Made by a program: the position numbers and the translations under genes. From Candidatus Competibacteraceae bacterium (GTDB lineage: Bacteria > Pseudomonadota > Gammaproteobacteria > Competibacterales > Competibacteraceae), in contig JAEUPW010000135.1 in assembly GCA_016790045.1 (NCBI GenBank), forward strand, positions 1 to 36,482: a stretch of 36,482 bases of DNA, in the 5' to 3' direction. Every line of letters begins with the position of its first letter. The first letter of the stretch is position 1. The notes beneath the pieces are model-generated. The model made no database searches. It was given only the letters and a program-made list of their open reading frames with translations, and was not told the origin of the DNA. This document shows, piece after piece, positions 1-8,613 of this stretch.

Positions 1-3
1 CCG

Positions 4-91
4 CCGCCCATGCACGTGCCGGTAGCATGGCGGAAACCGCGGTGGCGTGGTTGGCCCAGCTCCGCCGTGCTACCGGCACGTGCATGGGCGG
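4..91. repeat. Long near-perfect inverted repeat (30-bp arms)
   Basis: The arm at 4-33 is the reverse complement of the arm at 62-91 with a single mismatch (the A at 28 faces the G at 67). The 28-nt spacer (34-61) holds its own small palindrome ACCGCGGT. Transcribed from either strand it would form a very stable hairpin. There is no T-tract after either arm, so it does not look like a simple intrinsic terminator. It could be a miniature mobile element, an extragenic palindrome or the tail of a gene outside the window. Confidence 0.85.
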
Positions 92-399
92 AGCGGGCCA
101 AGAACAGCCTACCTTGTGGCGTGTGTGGCGTTGGAATTCCAGGGCGGCGCAACGCCGTCCAAAAGGCTAATGGAGCAACGCCTCACGCTCCAGCACTCAT
201 TACGCTACGGGCTTTTCGCTCCCTTGTCAAAGTGGTTATGAATGGAAATCGCGATGTTTGAATAGGAAAAAATAATGCGAGCAGAACATACTGGCTTACT
301 ATTCAGAATTTTATTGATCATTAATTCGTTATTATAAAAAGCGTCGCCATTCGTCCGCTGGGATCGACGGTGATTGCACGGGTTCTTGAGCGCCAGATC
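92..399. other. Gene-free stretch
   Basis: I see no credible coding region here. Positions 92-240 are GC-rich and contain short inverted repeats: GGCGTTG and CAACGCC arms around a GAATTC core near 127-156, and GGAGC/GCTCC near 172-191. Positions 241-345 are AT-rich. The segment lies downstream of the minus-strand gene ending at 400 and may hold its transcript end, but I could not identify a clean terminator. Confidence 0.5.
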
Positions 400-957
400 T
401 CAGCTTTTCCCCGCGAGCAGTTTTCGCTTCAGATCGGCGTCGACCGCATGCCGGCCAAGCCAGATTCCGAGCATGGCCTCATTGAAACCCGAGGCTTGGA
501 TCGGCCTTCCCTTCAGTTTGCCGTCAATGTAGAAATGCGTTCCGCGATTGGGCGACAGATCGATGCGGAAGGTCTGGCCCGCTCTAATATCCGGCTCGGT
601 TTTGAAAATCTTCACGATTTCCCCGATATAAGGCAGGTAAAAGGCTTCTTGACCTTCCGGGAGATTTTTGCGCATGCCGTGCAACAAGGCTGTGCCGAGC
701 ATGCCTCCGCCTAACCGGCGTTTCGCCAAGAAGCGCAATTGCTTCGGGCCGGGTGTGGCGATGGCTTGTTTGGCCTCGGTGGTCGCTTCCGTTAGATAGA
801 GCGCCATTTCATAGACTTCCATGCCAAAGCGTTTGCGAATGCCCTCGCCGTTGCGTGTCAGGTGCACGTTGTCCAGCGTCACGCTATCGGGAAAAGAAAA
901 ATTTTTCTTGGCTTCAGGATCTAAAACCTTTCGCCTGCCGAACAGGAATTCAAACAT
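400..957 (-). CDS. Chalcone isomerase-like domain protein
   Basis: This 185-residue protein matches the bacterial chalcone-isomerase-like family (Chalcone_3 type). The visible pattern is FPDSVTLDNVHLTRNGEGIRKR, then a beta strand (EVYEMALYL), the FLAKRRLGGGML segment, and a C-terminal part with FRIDLSPNRGTHFYIDGKL and GFNEAMLGIWLG. Plant members isomerise chalcones; the function of bacterial members is mostly unknown and catalysis should not be assumed. Many relatives have a signal peptide, while this start (MFEFLFGRRK) shows none. ATG at 957 is chosen because GAGG lies about 10 nt upstream and the homologous region begins there. The reading frame stays open upstream into the SWIM gene, but that part lacks family sequence. 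It lies 82 bp downstream of the SWIM gene on the same strand, so co-transcription is possible. Confidence 0.8.
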   Translation of the reverse strand: MFEFLFGRRKVLDPEAKKNFSFPDSVTLDNVHLTRNGEGIRKRFGMEVYEMALYLTEATTEAKQAIATPGPKQLRFLAKRRLGGGMLGTALLHGMRKNLPEGQEAFYLPYIGEIVKIFKTEPDIRAGQTFRIDLSPNRGTHFYIDGKLKGRPIQASGFNEAMLGIWLGRHAVDADLKRKLLAGKS

Positions 958-1039
958 TGACGTGTTCCTCGCTTTGATGAAATTACAGCTCCCTGAGCCC
1001 AATGAAATCTTATAAAAAACAATGAAAGACTCAGCTCTA

Positions 1040-2836
1040 TCAGGCCAGACTGGCGTCGATAAAACCCTGCTTCGCCAGCCCGTCCAGCCGCGAAAAATAA
1101 GCGTCGCGGGCGTCATCGGCGCGATTGAACAATAAGCGTTGATGTCGCAGGGTTTGCGGATCGTGGCCCCAGCGCAGCACGATTTGTCGCTCATCCAGCG
1201 AAATCCGATAACTCAACACGCTTTCCCCCTGGCGGCGGGTCAGGGTGCGCGTTTCGGCGCGGATCAGCTTGCGGCCTTCGGGCGTATCGCGCGCTTCCTC
1301 CAGCGCCGCCTGCTCGCGGGCGTAACGCAGGCGCAGCGCGATCATGTGCGGGCAAGGGCCTTGCTTCAGACCGGCGCGACGGAAGTCGTGGCAGGTGCAA
1401 CTGGCCTTGACCGTGCGGCCTTCCCGATCCAGCGTGAACGAGGTTTGATATTGGCGATGCGCCTGTCGATCCTGCACCTCGCCGTCGATGGCGGTGCCGT
1501 CCAGACCGAGATCGTGGATGCGGGTCAGTTGGACTTGCTCCGCGCTCGCCAGCAGCCGATGCGCCTGTTCTTCGCGGGCATCGCGATATCGCAACTGGTC
1601 CAAATCCAGCGGCTGCGCGGTCAGCGGCCGATGGTGAAACAAGCCGCTGGCGATGTCGTGCAGCACTGTCCCTTTGAGCAATTCCGCCAGCACGGCGGTG
1701 CGCACGCTTTGCCGTGGTTGGCGCAGCGTCGCGCTCAAATCGTCCAGCGTCTGCGGCTGCTCCGCCAATTGCTTGATCAGGCGCTTGCCTAGCACCTCGT
1801 CGGTGCTGCCGGGCGCGAACAGATCGAAAGTGGCTATACCCGCCCAACCGCTGTCGGTCCAGCCGCTCAAGCCCAACGTCAGCGTCGCGGCGCCCAGATC
1901 CAGCACGTAGAACGCGGGCAAACCCGCGCCCAGCAAATACACATCCACCGCTTTGGTGTGCGGCAACAAGCGCCCGAGCAGGCTCAACCGTTGCCGGCCC
2001 CAGGTGCGCACCACTTGTGGCACGATGCCCTGATAGGGCGAACCACTGGCGGGTAAGACTTGTTCCCACGGTTCCAGCACCAAACGCGGCGGCTGGCCGG
2101 GCACCAGTTCATAACGCAAGGCGCGCGGCGCGGTCTTGGCCTTGCGCAACCGCAGGCTCAACAGCACGTTATAAAGATCGACCGGCGCGAGCCGCACCCG
2201 CTCGGCGGCCAAAGTCGAAGCGGCTTGCACTTGGCCAAACGCCCGCAGCCAGCGATACGGCACTCGCACCGTTTTAGCGTCTCCACTGGCCGAAGCCTGA
2301 CCGTGAAGTGTCAGTGGTCGATACGAGCGAATTCCGGCCAACGCTTCCAGTAACGGCGGCGTGAAGCGCAGATGCGAGGTGCCTGCCGCGAACGACTCGG
2401 CTTGATACGCGGCATCCGCTTTCAAATGCAGGCGGGCGTAAGTGGATTCATCGCGGGAAAAGACTTCGATGGCGATGCCGTCCGCGCTGACGCTAAATAG
2501 CGGATCGAGCGGCGCTTCCTGCTGGCTGGCCTCGCCGTATTTGGCGGCGAGAAAGGCTTTTTGCGCGTCCCACACCGCCTGATTGGCGCGTTTGCCCCGC
2601 TTGAGCAGATACGCCAGATAATCGGCCCGATCTTGGGCTTGATGGCGCAGATCGCTTTTTAACACCTCGCCCAGCACCAGCAAACCGTCGCGCACCAGAT
2701 CGGGGCGTCGGATCTGCGCTTTAATTTCGGCGGCGGGCCGAGCGCCATCCAGCGGCAGCTTCAGCAAACAAGCGTCGCTGTCGCCGGAGAGAGCGGTGAA
2801 TTCGCGGTAGCGATGAGTCACTTCGGCGTTAGCCAT
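1040..2836 (-). CDS. SWIM zinc-finger domain protein
   Basis: This is a 598-residue soluble protein with no signal peptide. Near residues 480-497 it has a SWIM-type zinc motif, C-x-C followed after 12 residues by C-x-H (ASCTCHDF ... GPCPHM). SWIM domains bind zinc and are thought to mediate DNA or protein contacts; bacterial members are often found near SNF2 helicases or MoxR/VWA genes, none of which is in view. The rest (about 470 residues before the finger, about 100 after) shows no motif I can name; it is Leu/Ala/Arg-rich. The start is uncertain: ATG at 2836 is taken here, while an in-frame TTG at 2848 lies directly after a GGAGA sequence. The gene precedes the chalcone-isomerase-like gene on the same strand. 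Confidence 0.8.
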   Translation of the reverse strand: MANAEVTHRYREFTALSGDSDACLLKLPLDGARPAAEIKAQIRRPDLVRDGLLVLGEVLKSDLRHQAQDRADYLAYLLKRGKRANQAVWDAQKAFLAAKYGEASQQEAPLDPLFSVSADGIAIEVFSRDESTYARLHLKADAAYQAESFAAGTSHLRFTPPLLEALAGIRSYRPLTLHGQASASGDAKTVRVPYRWLRAFGQVQAASTLAAERVRLAPVDLYNVLLSLRLRKAKTAPRALRYELVPGQPPRLVLEPWEQVLPASGSPYQGIVPQVVRTWGRQRLSLLGRLLPHTKAVDVYLLGAGLPAFYVLDLGAATLTLGLSGWTDSGWAGIATFDLFAPGSTDEVLGKRLIKQLAEQPQTLDDLSATLRQPRQSVRTAVLAELLKGTVLHDIASGLFHHRPLTAQPLDLDQLRYRDAREEQAHRLLASAEQVQLTRIHDLGLDGTAIDGEVQDRQAHRQYQTSFTLDREGRTVKASCTCHDFRRAGLKQGPCPHMIALRLRYAREQAALEEARDTPEGRKLIRAETRTLTRRQGESVLSYRISLDERQIVLRWGHDPQTLRHQRLLFNRADDARDAYFSRLDGLAKQGFIDASLA

Positions 2837-3073
2837 GGTTCGGGGCAATTCTCCAAAATAATATTGTTAAGATTGAACTTTCGCCGTATTAGGGCAATGG
2901 CGGTATCCGACGAAAAATTATAGTACAACGATCACATAAGGCCATCTATTTAATACCGGATTGATTCGTGGCTGATAGGGTAAAAAAGGTGCTGCTCCCG
3001 TGAGCTGTGCCGTGTCTCGCCCCCGTTGGAAACGGCTGGTGTTGCGCGATGGTGGTGCTCGCGCGCGCGCATC

Positions 3074-3088
3074 GCACTCAAGAGGTGC
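3074..3088. promoter_or_regulatory. NtrC-like enhancer site
   Basis: The 15-mer GCACTCAAGAGGTGC fits the NtrC half-site pattern GCAC-N7-GTGC. It is centred about 160 bp upstream of the transcription start predicted from the sigma-54 element, a normal distance for an activator that loops to sigma-54 RNA polymerase. Only one good site is visible; NtrC enhancers are often paired. Confidence 0.6.
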
Positions 3089-3215
3089 AAAAACTCCACA
3101 TCGTTTTGGCCCCTCAGCGATCATAATTTTGATTTTTAAATTTTTTTTGAATCGGCCCGCTATTTGCTCTGTCGCCCCGACCCTATTGGGCTCAACCCGA
3201 TATTGACCCGGATTG

Positions 3216-3231
3216 GGGCAACTCCTTTGCA
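3216..3231 (+). promoter_or_regulatory. Sigma-54 (-24/-12) promoter of amt
   Basis: GGGCAACTCCTTTGCA has GG at 3217-3218 and GC at 3229-3230, exactly the 12-bp offset needed for RpoN promoters, with the conserved GGCA and TTGCA blocks. The predicted transcript starts near 3242, giving a leader of about 27 nt to the ATG at 3269. This also rules out the longer reading frame that opens at 3164. Confidence 0.75.
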
Positions 3232-3268
3232 AACCCGTAAGCGCAAAACGACAAAGAGCAACCCATTC

Positions 3269-4585
<1,317 letters not shown>

Positions 4586-4598
4586 AGGCTTGACGGTT

Positions 4599-5762
4599 TT
4601 AGGTGTTTCCGGCCAGCGCCGCCCGCATTCGCCCCAATCCTTCGGCGAGCGTGGCGCGCGGGCAGCCGAAGTTTAGCCGGACAAACCCGTCGCCGCCGCG
4701 CCCGAACGTCGCACCGTCGTTCAGCGCCACTTTGGCCCGGTCGAGAAAAAACCGGTGCGGGTCGCCAGGGATGCCGGCGTCGCGGCAATCCAGCCAAAGC
4801 AGGTAAGTCGCTTCCGGCACGGTGGCGCGGGTGCCGGGCAGATGCCGGGCGATGTAACCCGCGGCGAAATGCCGGTTGGCGGCCAGATAATCGAGCAGTT
4901 CCCGCAACCAGTCGCCGCCGTGCCGGTAGGCCGCCAGCGCGGCATGCAAAGCGAGAATGTTGACGTCCGGCACGATGCCGCGCATGGCGCGTTTGAACCG
5001 CTGCCGCAGCTCGAGGTTTTGGATGATCGCGAAGCTCGCGCCGAGGCCAGCGATGTTGAAGGTCTTGCTGGGGGCCATCAGGGTGATGCAGCGCCGGGCG
5101 ATTTCCGGCGACAGACTGGCGAAGGGCACATGCTGCCGGTTATCGAACAGCAGATCGCAATGGATCTCGTCCGAACAGACCGTCAAATCGTAACGCTCGC
5201 AGATGTCTGCCAAGCGGCCGAGTTCGGCGCGATCGAAGGCTCGCCCGACCGGGTTGTGCGGGTGACAGAGCATGAACAGCCGGGTGCGCGGGGTGATGGT
5301 CGCGGCGAGCGCGCCGTCGTCAAACGTGTAATAGAGCTGGCCGCAGCGTTGTTCCCCGTCCAATTCGGCGACGAGCAGTTGCCGTTCCTGCTGGAGCGGC
5401 GCGCTCAGAAACGGAGGATACACCGGCGTTTGCGCCAGCACGGCGTCGCCCGCCTCGCCGATCGCCCGGCAAGCCACGTTCAAGCCGCAGACCAGCCCCG
5501 GCAGATAAATGATCTGCTCCGGCGTCACGGCCCAACCGTAACGCTCGGCCATCCGGGCGCAGATCGTTTCGGTCAATGCTTCCGGCGGTGCGCCGTAACC
5601 GAACACCCCGTGCGCCACCCGCTCGCGCAAGGCCGCCAATACGGGCTCCGGCGACAGAAAATCCATATCCGCCACCCACAGCGGCAGGGCGTCGCCGTAG
5701 CGCTGCCATTTGAGGCTGTCGGTGCCGCAGCGCGGGGGCGGATGATCGAAATCGCAGTTCAT
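4599..5762 (-). CDS. PatB/MalY family PLP-dependent C-S lyase (aminotransferase fold)
   Basis: This 387-residue fold-type I PLP enzyme probably cleaves cystathionine or related cysteine S-conjugates to a thiol, pyruvate and ammonia. Seen are the N-terminal family signature (CGTDSLKW ... LPLWVADMDF), Y115 in QTPVYPPF, the HNPVGR loop with N170, the SDEIHCDL segment with D198, and the Schiff-base lysine K233 in APSKTFNIAGL. The length is typical of the family (about 390). The family also contains regulators such as MalY, so substrate cannot be fixed from sequence. The gene converges on amtB with only 13 bp between stop codons, and its start is 10 bp from the stop codon of the upstream hydrolase gene (5773), so the two are likely co-transcribed. 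Confidence 0.9.
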   Translation of the reverse strand: MNCDFDHPPPRCGTDSLKWQRYGDALPLWVADMDFLSPEPVLAALRERVAHGVFGYGAPPEALTETICARMAERYGWAVTPEQIIYLPGLVCGLNVACRAIGEAGDAVLAQTPVYPPFLSAPLQQERQLLVAELDGEQRCGQLYYTFDDGALAATITPRTRLFMLCHPHNPVGRAFDRAELGRLADICERYDLTVCSDEIHCDLLFDNRQHVPFASLSPEIARRCITLMAPSKTFNIAGLGASFAIIQNLELRQRFKRAMRGIVPDVNILALHAALAAYRHGGDWLRELLDYLAANRHFAAGYIARHLPGTRATVPEATYLLWLDCRDAGIPGDPHRFFLDRAKVALNDGATFGRGGDGFVRLNFGCPRATLAEGLGRMRAALAGNT

Positions 5763-5772
5763 CGCGCCACGG

Positions 5773-6915
5773 TCAGACCAGATTGTGCATCCGTTGCATG
5801 TGGGTATAAACGAGGCTCGAGACCTCCCGGATGACGTTACCGCGCGAATTTTTCCAACTGGTGTAATTACTGGCGGATGTGGCTTTTTCGATAATCCCGA
5901 TAAAGGTGTACGGATAGCGGCGACCGTCGCGGCCTTTGGCCACCAGGATACCCATGTCGCCGCAGAGCCGGGCCGTGGTGCCGGTTTTATCGAACACCCA
6001 GGTTCCCTTGGAGACGTTGGTCGCGCCGGTGTAAATGCGGTCGCGATTGGGCAAGCTCATCAGGCGCTTGAGTTCCGTCGCATACGGTAACTGGTTGAAC
6101 CACAGCGCTTGCAGGAAGCGGCTGTAGTCCAGAGCCGAGGCCCGATTGCGGTAAGAGCGCCCGCCTCTGGGAATATTTTCGAGGACCTGAGTGTGGCGGA
6201 ACAGACCGGGATGGCGCAGTTTGAGGGTATGTTCCACCTCGGCCGGCCCGTTGCGCCCGCTGGTTCGGTTTAGCAGCTCGATGAAATAGTTGGTCGCATG
6301 GTTGTTGCTGTATTGGATCATCGCCTCCATCCGGCGGCGCTGGGGGGCGCTATATTCCAGCTTCCCCTCTTGCACCTTGTAAAAAAAAGCGAGCGCGATG
6401 AAAGGTTTGATCATGCTGGCGCTTTGATAGGCGATGTCGGCGTTGAGCGTGGCCAGATAGCGGTTGGTGGTGAAGTCCTGCACCAGCCACGCGCTGCGCT
6501 CGTTGGCCGCCAACCGGCCGATTGCGCGCTGCTGGCTGATGTAGCGTTGAATCACCGGATTGAGATCCAGCATCGTTCGCGTTGCCGTTGGCGCGTCGTC
6601 GAGCGGGCGCGCGGGCCAATTCCGATTCTCCCAGCCTGGAGGGTTATAGCCCGGCGCCCGGTTGTAGCCGCGCGGGTAATCGTAGCCTCGGGGACGCCCG
6701 TAACCGCCGGGATAGTCGTACCGTCGCGGAGGGTTGTAATCGTCCGGTTCGGGAAACGGCGAGGAACCGCCATTCCATTGAGCCAGGGCGTCCCGCACGT
6801 CGAACGCGGCGGTCATGAACAGCGCGCCCAATCCGGTCAGGAAGGTGCGTCTGGAAGGATCGATAACCGGCTCCGCCGCAGTGGCGGCGGGCTGAACGGG
6901 AGCGTTCGACGGCAT
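5773..6915 (-). CDS. Tat-exported serine hydrolase, beta-lactamase class A-like fold
   Basis: This 380-residue protein starts with a twin-arginine signal (SRRTFLTGLGALFM, R22-R23) and should be exported folded. A Tyr/Gly/Pro/Arg-rich segment (about residues 59-96) repeats RGYDYP-like units and probably acts as a linker. The C-terminal domain has the penicillin-recognising fold motifs in order: S167-x-x-K170 (SMIK), S203-N-N205, and K310-T-G312 (DKTGTT). I see no omega-loop ExxLN glutamate, so true beta-lactamase activity is doubtful; a DD-peptidase or other serine hydrolase is more likely. ATG 6915 is chosen over an in-frame TTG at 6933, though neither has a strong ribosome site. It is transcribed between the endonuclease/phosphatase gene and the PatB gene. 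Confidence 0.8.
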   Translation of the reverse strand: MPSNAPVQPAATAAEPVIDPSRRTFLTGLGALFMTAAFDVRDALAQWNGGSSPFPEPDDYNPPRRYDYPGGYGRPRGYDYPRGYNRAPGYNPPGWENRNWPARPLDDAPTATRTMLDLNPVIQRYISQQRAIGRLAANERSAWLVQDFTTNRYLATLNADIAYQSASMIKPFIALAFFYKVQEGKLEYSAPQRRRMEAMIQYSNNHATNYFIELLNRTSGRNGPAEVEHTLKLRHPGLFRHTQVLENIPRGGRSYRNRASALDYSRFLQALWFNQLPYATELKRLMSLPNRDRIYTGATNVSKGTWVFDKTGTTARLCGDMGILVAKGRDGRRYPYTFIGIIEKATSASNYTSWKNSRGNVIREVSSLVYTHMQRMHNLV

Positions 6916-6961
6916 GGCGGCATCTCGGATCAAAAGGTGAAAGAGACCAATCGAGCGGAAA

Positions 6962-7915
6962 TTATGACCCGATTAACCGGAAATCAACAATGACCGGATA
7001 GTGGTCCGAACCGATGGCCGCTCCGGTTTGCCATCGCTGGATTTCAATGCCCTCGGAAATCAGCACATGGTCGATGGGAATCCACAGCGGCGGCCATCCG
7101 ACCGGCCAAGTCGGCAACAGGCCGTGTCCGCTCCTGCCATCGCGCAGCCCGGAATCGGCCAGCAACCGCTCGAAATAAGGTGACCAAGGCGTGGCGTTTA
7201 AATCGCCCATCACCACCAGGGGCTGCGGGGTTTGGCGGGCGAATGCGGCCAGGCTGTCGAATTGCTCGTTACGCAGCCGCGCCAGCTCCGCGCTCATCGG
7301 CGGCAAGGGATGGGTGCCGGCGATGACCAGCCGCCGGCGGCCGATTTCGAATTCGGCCACGGTCGAAGGCAGGCCCGCCGCGCCGATCCGGGCGATGCAC
7401 CCGTTGCTGAAAGGGCGACGGCTCAACAGGGCGATACCGAAATTGTCTTCGCGCGGCTCGGCGATGCGGTGGGGATAGCGGTCGGCCAGCCCGGCCAAAC
7501 GCTCCAGCAGCCAGGGCGTCGCTTCCAGCAAGATCACCACATCGGGATCGTGCCGGGCGATGAGGTCGCGTATGCGCCGGTCATCGCGGTTGGCGGAATT
7601 GACGTTGGCCAGCAGGGCTCGCAGAGCCGGCCCCGTCGCGCCGGGCCGCGTTTCGGAGAATCCGCCAACGCCGGTTTTGACCAGCAGGGCGTTGACCAGC
7701 GCCAAAGCCATAAACGCCACCGCCCACGCCCGACGCCGCCAGACGATCAACAACGTGGCCCAGCAGGCGAATGCAACCACATACTGAACGCGGAAATGAG
7801 TGGTCAACTCGAAGCCCCACCACTGGCGGCCCAAAAAGCTCGCCAGCATGATGAAGCAACTCAAGACACCAAGCACAATCAAGTAAAAAGGGAAATTGCT
7901 ACTTTTTATTGACAA
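6962..7915 (-). CDS. Membrane-anchored endonuclease/exonuclease/phosphatase family protein
   Basis: This is a protein of up to 317 residues. The first about 95 residues form three membrane segments (FYLIVLGVLSCFIMLASFL; VVAFACWATLLIVW; AVAFMALALVNALLV). The rest is an EEP domain with LLANVNSANRDD, DVVILLEATPW (metal-binding Glu), a THPLPP segment, VVMGDLNATPWS (catalytic D and N) and IDHVLIS with GSDHYPVIVDF at the end. Family members are Mg-dependent nucleases or phosphoesterases; substrate is unknown. The start is uncertain: TTG 7915 is used because the nearest ATG (7849) would cut the first membrane helix, and no good ribosome site is seen. It is the first gene of the minus-strand run that continues into the hydrolase gene. 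Confidence 0.8.
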   Translation of the reverse strand: MSIKSSNFPFYLIVLGVLSCFIMLASFLGRQWWGFELTTHFRVQYVVAFACWATLLIVWRRRAWAVAFMALALVNALLVKTGVGGFSETRPGATGPALRALLANVNSANRDDRRIRDLIARHDPDVVILLEATPWLLERLAGLADRYPHRIAEPREDNFGIALLSRRPFSNGCIARIGAAGLPSTVAEFEIGRRRLVIAGTHPLPPMSAELARLRNEQFDSLAAFARQTPQPLVVMGDLNATPWSPYFERLLADSGLRDGRSGHGLLPTWPVGWPPLWIPIDHVLISEGIEIQRWQTGAAIGSDHYPVIVDFRLIGS

Positions 7916-7939
7916 AATTTTGGAAAATTCTAATATAAG
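7909..7939 (+). promoter_or_regulatory. Sigma-70-like promoter reading toward the small cysteine protein
   Basis: A perfect -35 TTGACA (7909-7914) is followed after 16 bp by TAATAT (7931-7936); TATAAG (7934-7939) is an alternative -10 with a 19-bp spacer. It sits in an AT-rich patch inside otherwise GC-rich DNA. The -35 overlaps the proposed TTG start of the minus-strand neighbour. Confidence 0.55.
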
Positions 7940-7947
7940 TTAAAGGA

Positions 7948-7962
7948 TGAGAATGACTATCA
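7948..7962. promoter_or_regulatory. Fur-box-like site
   Basis: TGAGAATGACTATCA matches the 15-bp (7-1-7) Fur consensus TGATAATGATTATCA at 13 of 15 positions. It lies immediately downstream of the plus-strand -10, over the expected transcription start, where iron-loaded Fur would block initiation. It could also affect the divergent minus-strand gene. The call rests on consensus match only. Confidence 0.5.
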
Positions 7963-8193
7963 GTTTGAGCTTGCGTCGAAACGGAGGTCAAATTCGGCAT
8001 GGGGGAATTAGGGAAAACCACTACAGGCTTCGCTAATCTCCTTATTTACTCCAGGTGCCTAAACTTTAATATGGATCTTCCAAGGTTGGGTTGTAAAAGC
8101 TTAATAGTATGGAAAAAATCAAGAAACCAACCGTCCGGCATTCAGCGAGGCAGGACGAGGCGGACGCTGACCACCAAGCGAGGTATCTCAATA

Positions 8194-8475
8194 ATGAAAG
8201 GCGAAATCACCCGACCTGTAAAGGCCAGGCGTGTCGGTAGCGAAGGATTGATACCTGTTGACAAATACACATGTCCTTATCGCGGTACACTTCAGTGTGT
8301 AAACTCCAGCGGAGGCAGTTACTGTAGCGGCTACGGCGGCGATGCGCCGATGAAGGGGACCCAACTCTACTCCGTCCGTTGCCTGGAGGAGCACAACGCC
8401 GATTTCGTGGCCCCGCATTGGGCGAAGCCGCCGCGCCATGCGGCCTATGCCCACCTGCAACGGCGTCAGGGCTAG
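8194..8475 (+). CDS. Small cysteine-containing protein, unknown function
   Basis: I do not recognise this 93-residue protein. It has four cysteines in about 50 residues, CPYRGTLQC, SYCSGYGGD and SVRCLEEH, a pattern that could bind metal or form disulphides, and a basic N-terminus (KGEITRPVKARR). No signal peptide or membrane helix is visible. ATG 8194 is preceded by GAGG at 8180-8183, ten bases upstream. The same frame is open back to an ATG at 7999, which also has a good GGAGG upstream, giving 158 residues; that extra part is lower in GC and less protein-like, so the short form is preferred. The gene lies downstream of a sigma-70-like promoter and a Fur-like box, suggesting iron-linked expression. 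A separate overlapping 43-codon frame exists at 8109-8240. Confidence 0.5.
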   Translation: MKGEITRPVKARRVGSEGLIPVDKYTCPYRGTLQCVNSSGGSYCSGYGGDAPMKGTQLYSVRCLEEHNADFVAPHWAKPPRHAAYAHLQRRQG

Positions 8476-8488
8476 CCTGCCTCAAGCG

Positions 8489-8523
8489 TCGCTGGCGAGC
8501 CAGAGGTCACGGCTGGCCAGCGA
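8489..8523. other. Stem-loop between the small cysteine gene and the kinase gene
   Basis: Arms TCGCTGGC (8489-8496) and GCCAGCGA (8516-8523) pair perfectly. A G-G mismatch and an inner AGCC/GGCT stem follow, leaving a 9-nt loop. It sits between two convergent genes, as a transcript end would, but no U-tract follows on either strand. Confidence 0.4.
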
Positions 8524-8613
8524 TCTCCACTATATCCCATCACGATTTGGGTCATCTCAAGCCTCAAGCGGCGGGCCGGATCAAGGTTGCACCGCGCTTG
8601 CCCTACCCCGCGA

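Larger units (their letters stand above)
2837..3268. other. Intergenic control region upstream of the ammonium transporter
   Basis: This 432-bp gap lies between the divergent SWIM gene and amt. It holds the NtrC-like site and the sigma-54 element annotated separately. The rest includes an AT-rich patch (about 3121-3160) between enhancer and promoter, as might suit DNA bending, and a GC alternation near 3058-3070. The frames open through it lack coding character. Confidence 0.6.

Noticed and set aside
958..1194. N-terminal extension of the chalcone-isomerase-like protein
   Set aside because: It overlaps the SWIM gene and has no family similarity; ATG 957 has its own GAGG.
2918..3232. Minus-strand frame in the amt upstream region
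   Set aside because: It covers the NtrC and sigma-54 sites, has no recognisable protein features and is better explained as regulatory DNA.
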